Shown here in pieces: positions 13,761-18,417 of a stretch of DNA of 18,417 bases. Each line of letters opens with the position of its first letter. Position 1 is the stretch's first letter. The DNA lies in the NCBI GenBank assembly GCA_900549865.1, contig URPU01000045.1, positions 1 to 18,417 on the forward strand, given 5' to 3'. The notes beneath the pieces are model-generated. The model was not told where the DNA came from. It was given only the letters and a program-made list of their open reading frames with translations, and did not search any database. Made by a program: the position numbers and the translations under genes. Origin of the DNA: an uncultured Eubacteriales bacterium (GTDB lineage Bacteria > Bacillota > Clostridia > Oscillospirales > Oscillospiraceae).

Positions 13761-16364
13761 ATGGCTGAGCTTACGCCGATGAAGCGGCAGTATTACGAAA
13801 TAAAGGAGAAGCATCAGGACTGCCTGCTGTTTTTCCGTCTGGGCGATTTTTATGAGATGTTCGACGAGGACGCAAAGCTCGCCTCGCGTGAGCTTGACCT
13901 CGCCCTCACCACGCGCGACCGCGGCGTTGAAAACCCCGACGAGCGCACGCCCATGTGCGGCGTGCCCTATCACAGCGCCGAGGCGTATATCGCGCGGCTC
14001 ATCGCCAAGGGCTACAAGGTCGCCATATGTGAGCAGATGGAGGACCCCGCGCTGGCCAAGGGACTTGTTGACAGGGATGTTATCCGCATCATCTCCCCCG
14101 GCACGGTGACGGAAAGCTCCATGCTCGTTGACGAGAAGAGCAACTACATATGCTCGGTCTATCTCTGCTCCGGCGCGGGCGGCGTCGCCTTCTGCGACGT
14201 CAGCACGGGCGAGTTCTGCTGCGCCTCGTTTGAAAGCGACGCCGTCAGCCATATCCTCAACGAGCTGGGCCGCTTCGCCCCGCGCGAGGCCGTCCTCTCC
14301 GCAGGGGCGGAGGAGGACGCGTCCATCCGCGACTTTCTCCTCAAGAAGCTGGGCGTCATGCTGGAGACGGGCGGCACGCGCTTTGACTATATGCCCGCCG
14401 CGGCGCTGGTGTGCCGCCAGTTCGGCTTTGCCGATATCGACGCGGGCGAGCTCGGCGACGCGCCGAACGCCGTGTGCGCCGCGGGTGCGCTGCTCAGCTA
14501 TATAATCGACACGCAGAAGTTTGACATAAGCCACATAAGCCGCCTTGACGTCTTTTACGGCGGGCGGTATATGGAGCTGGACTGGACGACGCGCAAAAGC
14601 CTTGAGCTGACGGAATCCCTGCGCAGCGGGGAAAAGCGCGGCTCTCTCCTGTGGGTGCTGGACAAAACGAAAACGCCCATGGGCGGGCGTATGCTGCGCG
14701 CGTGGGTGGAAAGGCCGCTGCTCAGCCCCGTTGCGATAAAGCGGCGCCTCTCCGCCGTGAATGAGCTTTATAAGGACACCGTCGCGCGCGGGGAGATCAT
14801 CCTCGCCCTGCGCGACATAAGCGATATGCAGCGCCTTGTGGGCCGCTGCGTCTACGGCACGGCCGGCGGGCGGGATCTTCGGACGCTTTCCAACTGCGCC
14901 GCCGTTCTGCCGCGTCTGAAGGAGCTGACCGCCCGCTTCACCGGGCAGGAGCTGAAAAGCATAAGCGCCATGGACGCGCTGGAGGACATGCGCGCACAGA
15001 TAGACCGCGCCATTGCCGACGATCCCCCCTTCTCCGTGCGCGAGGGCGGCATCCTGCGCCCCGGCTATTCCGAGGAGCTGGACAGGCTTCGCAGTGTCCG
15101 CGACAACGGGGCGGAGATGGTCGCCCAGCTTGAGCAGCGCGAGCGTGAGCGCACCGGCATCAAGAAGCTCAAGGTCGGGTATAACAAAGTATTCGGCTAT
15201 TATATAGACGTGCCCAAATCCGCGGGCGACGCGAACATCCCCGCCGACTATATCCGCAAGCAGACCCTCGTCTCCAACGAGCGCTACTTCACGCAGGAGC
15301 TCAAGGAGCTGGAAAACACCCTTCTCACCGCGCGCGACAGGATAAACGAGCTGGAGTACAACTGCTTTGTTGAGCTGCGCGACGCCGTCGCGGCAATGGT
15401 CGGGCGCATACAGACGGCCTCTGACGCCGTGGCGCGGCTGGACGTGCTGTGCTCCCTTGCGGAGACGGCCGTGCGCAACAATTACACCATGCCTGAGATC
15501 GACGCCTCGCGCGAGCTTACCATTATCGAGGGGCGGCACCCCGTCGTTGAGCAGAGCATGAAGGACGTCCTCTTTGTTCCGAACGACACCTGCCTCAACG
15601 ACTCCGACGACCGCGTGGCCATTGTCACGGGGCCGAACATGGCCGGTAAGTCCACCTACATGCGCCAGACGGCGCTCATCGTGCTCATGGCGCAGATAGG
15701 CTCCTTCGTTCCCGCGAAGAGCGCCACCATCGGCATCGTGGACAGAGTGTTCACGCGCATCGGCGCGTCGGACGACCTCGCCTCCGGCCAGTCCACCTTC
15801 ATGGTGGAGATGAACGAGATGGCGAATATATTGAAGCACGCCACGCCCGCCTCCCTGCTCATCCTTGACGAGATAGGCCGCGGCACGTCCACCTTTGACG
15901 GCATGGCCATCGCGCGCGCCGTGCTGGAATACTGCGCGGACAAGCGCCGCCTCGGCGCAAAGACGATGTTCGCCACGCACTATCACGAGCTGTCCGCCCT
16001 TGAGGGGGAGCTGTCCGGCGTGAAGAACTACAACATCACCGCGAAAAAGCAGGGCGGCACACTGGTGTTCCTGCGCAAGATAGTCCGCGGCGCGGCGGAC
16101 GACAGCTACGGCATCGAGGTTGCGAAGCTCGCCGGCCTGCCCGATGCGATCATCACGAAGGCAAAGGGCTATCTGCGCGAGCTTGAATCGACAGGCACAG
16201 CCGCGCCCGCGGTGCACGCTGCGGCGGACGACGGGCAGATAAGCCTTGCCGACGTCGGCGCGGACGAGGTGCGCGAGATACTGCGCGCAACGGATCTGAA
16301 CACGCTCACGCCCATTGAGGCCATGAACCTGCTCTTTGAGCTGCAAAAGAAAGCGAGGGGCTGA
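13761..16364 (+). CDS. mutS: DNA mismatch repair protein MutS
   Basis: This 867-residue ATPase recognises base mismatches and small loops and recruits MutL. The mismatch-contact motif is GDFYEMF, with Phe30 and Glu32 at the expected places. The middle holds connector, lever and clamp regions. The ATPase has Walker A GPNMAGKST at 624-632, the signature DDLASGQSTFMVEM, Walker B with Asp703-Glu704 (LLILDEIGRGTSTFDG) and the FATHYHEL motif. Length matches MutS1 rather than MutS2 (no Smr domain). GAGGT lies eight bases before the ATG, in sequence just past the inserted-looking hairpin. The stop overlaps the next gene's ATG by one base (TGATG), so the two are translationally coupled. Confidence 0.97.
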   Translation: MAELTPMKRQYYEIKEKHQDCLLFFRLGDFYEMFDEDAKLASRELDLALTTRDRGVENPDERTPMCGVPYHSAEAYIARLIAKGYKVAICEQMEDPALAKGLVDRDVIRIISPGTVTESSMLVDEKSNYICSVYLCSGAGGVAFCDVSTGEFCCASFESDAVSHILNELGRFAPREAVLSAGAEEDASIRDFLLKKLGVMLETGGTRFDYMPAAALVCRQFGFADIDAGELGDAPNAVCAAGALLSYIIDTQKFDISHISRLDVFYGGRYMELDWTTRKSLELTESLRSGEKRGSLLWVLDKTKTPMGGRMLRAWVERPLLSPVAIKRRLSAVNELYKDTVARGEIILALRDISDMQRLVGRCVYGTAGGRDLRTLSNCAAVLPRLKELTARFTGQELKSISAMDALEDMRAQIDRAIADDPPFSVREGGILRPGYSEELDRLRSVRDNGAEMVAQLEQRERERTGIKKLKVGYNKVFGYYIDVPKSAGDANIPADYIRKQTLVSNERYFTQELKELENTLLTARDRINELEYNCFVELRDAVAAMVGRIQTASDAVARLDVLCSLAETAVRNNYTMPEIDASRELTIIEGRHPVVEQSMKDVLFVPNDTCLNDSDDRVAIVTGPNMAGKSTYMRQTALIVLMAQIGSFVPAKSATIGIVDRVFTRIGASDDLASGQSTFMVEMNEMANILKHATPASLLILDEIGRGTSTFDGMAIARAVLEYCADKRRLGAKTMFATHYHELSALEGELSGVKNYNITAKKQGGTLVFLRKIVRGAADDSYGIEVAKLAGLPDAIITKAKGYLRELESTGTAAPAVHAAADDGQISLADVGADEVREILRATDLNTLTPIEAMNLLFELQKKARG

Positions 16365-17074
16365 TGAGGCGCACGCTTCCCGAGTTTACGAGCGCGCTTA
16401 CAAAGCGCGAGGCCGCGGCGGTGCTGGCGTATCTGCCCGTGCACGCGGCTATCCTGCCGCTGGTGCTGGGCCGCGTGATGACCGCGGGCTATATCACCGA
16501 CGTGCAGGGCAACGTCATATGCTACGCCATCGGCACGCTGTACATGCTCATCGCGGCCGGGCGATTCCTCCGCCGGGATTTCGACCCCCTGTGCGACAGA
16601 CCCATCACCGTCGTTATTGAGATCGCCGCGGGCTATGCCATGATGTTCTGCTGCAATATGGCGCTGTCGCTGCTGCTGTCTGCTTTCCCGCCCACGTCGA
16701 ACCCCAACAATCAGGCCGTGGCGGGCCTTGCGATGGAGAGCTACGGCCCCATGGCCGCGATGGCGGTGTTCCTCGCCCCGCTGGTGGAGGAGCCGCTTTT
16801 CCGCGCGGGCGTGTTCGGCGTGCTGAGGAAGCGCAGCCGCACCGCGGCGTACATTGTCAGCGTCGCGCTGTTCTCGCTGTACCACGTGTGGGGCTATGCG
16901 GTCGTCGATCCGTACAACTGGGTGTACATTCTTCAATACATCCCCATCTCCATTCTGCTGTGCCGCTGCTATGAGCGCACCAATACCATATGGAGCAGTA
17001 TCTTCTTCCACATGCTCATAAACGGGATATCCATGCGCGCGCTCATGCTGCTGCATGAGGCTGGCATGATGTAA
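16364..17074 (+). CDS. CPBP family intramembrane glutamic protease
   Basis: This 236-residue membrane protein has about six hydrophobic segments. It carries the CPBP/Abi (CAAX protease and bacteriocin-processing) motifs: EEPLFR with Glu142, Glu143 and Arg147, then His174 (SLYHVWGY) and His216 (FFHMLIN, with Asn220). These are the family's catalytic Glu/His residues. Members cleave membrane peptides or serve in bacteriocin immunity; the substrate here is unknown. Its start overlaps the mutS stop by one base, so it is made with mutS. This family has no known part in mismatch repair, so it may simply share the transcript. trmO follows after 21 bases. Confidence 0.88.
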   Translation: MRRTLPEFTSALTKREAAAVLAYLPVHAAILPLVLGRVMTAGYITDVQGNVICYAIGTLYMLIAAGRFLRRDFDPLCDRPITVVIEIAAGYAMMFCCNMALSLLLSAFPPTSNPNNQAVAGLAMESYGPMAAMAVFLAPLVEEPLFRAGVFGVLRKRSRTAAYIVSVALFSLYHVWGYAVVDPYNWVYILQYIPISILLCRCYERTNTIWSSIFFHMLINGISMRALMLLHEAGMM

Positions 17075-17095
17075 AAACGCGAAACGGAGGTGCGC

Positions 17096-17791
17096 ATGTC
17101 CGATATCATCGAGATCCGCCCCATCGCGCATATTGAAAGCGACTTTCATGACAAGTTCGGCATCCCGCGCCAGGCGGGCATAGTCGAGGCGCTTGAGGCG
17201 CGCATCGTGTTCACGCCGGAGTACCGCGTGGACGAAGCTCTGCGCGGGATAGAGGGCTTTTCCCATCTGTGGCTCATCTGGCAGTTTTCCGAGGCCGTGC
17301 GCGGCGACTGGTCGCCGACGGTGCGCCCGCCGCGGCTGGGCGGCAATACGCGCATGGGCGTTTTCGCCACGCGCTCCCCATTCCGGCCGAACTCGCTGGG
17401 GCTGAGCTGTGTGCGCCTTCTCCGGGTGGAGCGCGACGCAAAGCGCGGCAGCACGCTTATTGTCGGAGGGGCCGACCTTATGAACGGCACGCCCATTATC
17501 GACATCAAGCCCTATATCCCCTACTCCGACGCGCACCCCGAGGCCGTTTCCGGCTTCGCGCCAGATGCGGGAAGAAAACTCACGGTTGTGATACCGGAGG
17601 CGCTTATGTGCCGCATACGCGCGGACAAGCTGGAGGCGCTTCGCGGCGTGCTTGCAAACGACCCGCGTCCGCGGTATCAGGACGACCCCGCGCGAGTATA
17701 CGCGATGGACTTCGCCGGGATGAATATAAAATTCACCGTCTGCGGCGATACGCTGACGGTGACGGAGATAGAGAAAAGTGAATTAAACTGA
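17096..17791 (+). CDS. trmO: tRNA (N6-threonylcarbamoyladenosine(37)-N6)-methyltransferase TrmO (TsaA/YaeB family)
   Basis: This 231-residue protein belongs to the TrmO family. In E. coli this family uses SAM to methylate N6 of t6A37, giving m6t6A37 in a tRNA-Thr. The family blocks are IAHIESDF at the start, KFGIPRQAG (20-28), EGFSHLWLI, RPPRLGG (77-83) and FATRSPFRPN (90-99). The C-terminal extension (about 165-231) is longer than the core domain and is of the sort common in bacterial TrmO. The start at 17096 is chosen because GGAGG lies five bases upstream; an in-frame GTG at 17090 overlaps that site. It is the last gene of the plus-strand operon, ending just before a strong terminator. The exact tRNA target is inferred from the family. 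Confidence 0.9.
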   Translation: MSDIIEIRPIAHIESDFHDKFGIPRQAGIVEALEARIVFTPEYRVDEALRGIEGFSHLWLIWQFSEAVRGDWSPTVRPPRLGGNTRMGVFATRSPFRPNSLGLSCVRLLRVERDAKRGSTLIVGGADLMNGTPIIDIKPYIPYSDAHPEAVSGFAPDAGRKLTVVIPEALMCRIRADKLEALRGVLANDPRPRYQDDPARVYAMDFAGMNIKFTVCGDTLTVTEIEKSELN

Positions 17792-17800
17792 CGGTTTAAT
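17782..17800 (+). other. Small hairpin across the trmO stop codon
   Basis: ATTAAAC at 17782-17788 and GTTTAAT at 17794-17800 pair in a 7-bp stem with a 5-base loop that holds the trmO stop codon. It is AT-rich and weak, and is followed a few bases later by the main terminator. Confidence 0.35.
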
Positions 17801-17810
17801 GTTGTAGAGA

Positions 17811-17863
17811 GAAGCGCGCACGATACTCAAATGGAGCATCGTGCGCGCTTCGGCTGTTTTTTT
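17811..17863 (+). terminator. Intrinsic terminator of the miaB-mutS-trmO operon
   Basis: A perfect 14-bp stem (GAAGCGCGCACGAT at 17811-17824 with 17838-17851) and a 13-base loop are followed by GGCTG and seven T residues (17857-17863). It lies 19 bases after the trmO stop. It is a textbook rho-independent terminator on the plus strand. Confidence 0.9.
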
Positions 17864-17882
17864 GTAAGAACATCGCATAAAT

Positions 17883-17910
17883 AAAAAACGCCTCGGCTAT
17901 TGCCGTGGCG
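17883..17910 (-). terminator. Intrinsic terminator of the rRNA operon
   Basis: On the minus strand, CGCC-A-CGG, a 6-base loop, CCG-A-GGCG (17889-17910), then six T residues (17883-17888), lie directly after the 5S rRNA. The stem has one A-A mismatch. It faces the trmO terminator 19 bases away, so two transcription units end head-on. Confidence 0.8.
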
Positions 17911-17918
17911 CTTTAGAT

Positions 17919-18034
<116 letters not shown>

Positions 18035-18094
18035 TATTCAGGATTGTACCCTGAAAACTAAACAGAGGAAGCAAGGCTGAACCTGCATAGATGT
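18035..18094 (-). other. 23S-5S spacer
   Basis: About 60 bases separate 23S from 5S. No tRNA is present. The stretch CTGTTTAGTTTTCAGGG is of a kind often seen in Firmicutes rRNA spacers, probably used in processing. Confidence 0.5.

Positions 18095-18417
<323 letters not shown>

Noticed and set aside
12119..13762. 547-codon minus-strand frame opposite miaB
   Set aside because: It is the antisense shadow of MiaB. The real frame has all six cluster cysteines.
13620..16346. 908-codon open frame on the minus strand opposite mutS
   Set aside because: It is antisense to an intact MutS, has no start signals, and its translation is rich in Arg, Ala, His and Val with no domain. It is a composition artefact.

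Overview
This window looks like a chromosomal core segment of a GC-rich member of the Clostridia, most like the Oscillospirales (Ruminococcaceae/Oscillospiraceae) of the gut. The grounds are the mix of Firmicutes cell-division genes (sepF, divIVA), a clostridial-type hfq, the chain mutL-miaA-hfq-yggS-sepF-divIVA-ileS-lspA-rluD, strong Shine-Dalgarno sites, and Firmicutes-like 5S and 23S rRNA sequence. The family-level placement is inference. I see no integrated phage, insertion-sequence transposase, CRISPR array or tRNA gene.

Layout. From 11843 down to 96 runs a tightly packed minus-strand series: mutL, miaA, hfq, an HlyD-like membrane protein, yggS, sepF, divIVA, ileS, lspA, rluD and a 65-residue membrane protein, ending at hairpins at 35-67 and 1-23. 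From 12251 to 17791 runs a plus-strand operon: miaB, mutS, a CPBP-family membrane protease and trmO, ending in a strong terminator at 17811-17863. The two operons diverge from a 407-bp gap (11844-12250). At the right edge a minus-strand rRNA operon enters the window: the 3' end of 23S, then 5S, then its own terminator, which lies back to back with the trmO terminator.

Function. Three enzymes act on position A37 of tRNAs: MiaA and MiaB build ms2i6A37, and TrmO methylates t6A37. IleS charges tRNA-Ile and RluD makes rRNA pseudouridines. MutS and MutL carry out mismatch repair. SepF and DivIVA serve division and pole functions. LspA matures lipoproteins. Hfq is an RNA chaperone and YggS handles PLP homeostasis.

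The most notable things are in the non-coding DNA. (1) The mutL-miaB gap holds a 236-bp segment (11996-12231) bounded by a 27-bp imperfect terminal inverted repeat with TA at both ends. It splits an AT-rich promoter from the miaB ribosome binding site. It looks like a MITE (miniature inverted-repeat transposable element) or a structured leader RNA. (2) The miaB-mutS gap holds a 41-bp hairpin flanked by a perfect 10-bp direct repeat, as if inserted with a target duplication. A related hairpin lies at the left edge of the window. (3) LspA carries a roughly 290-residue low-complexity tail with 51-bp tandem repeats.
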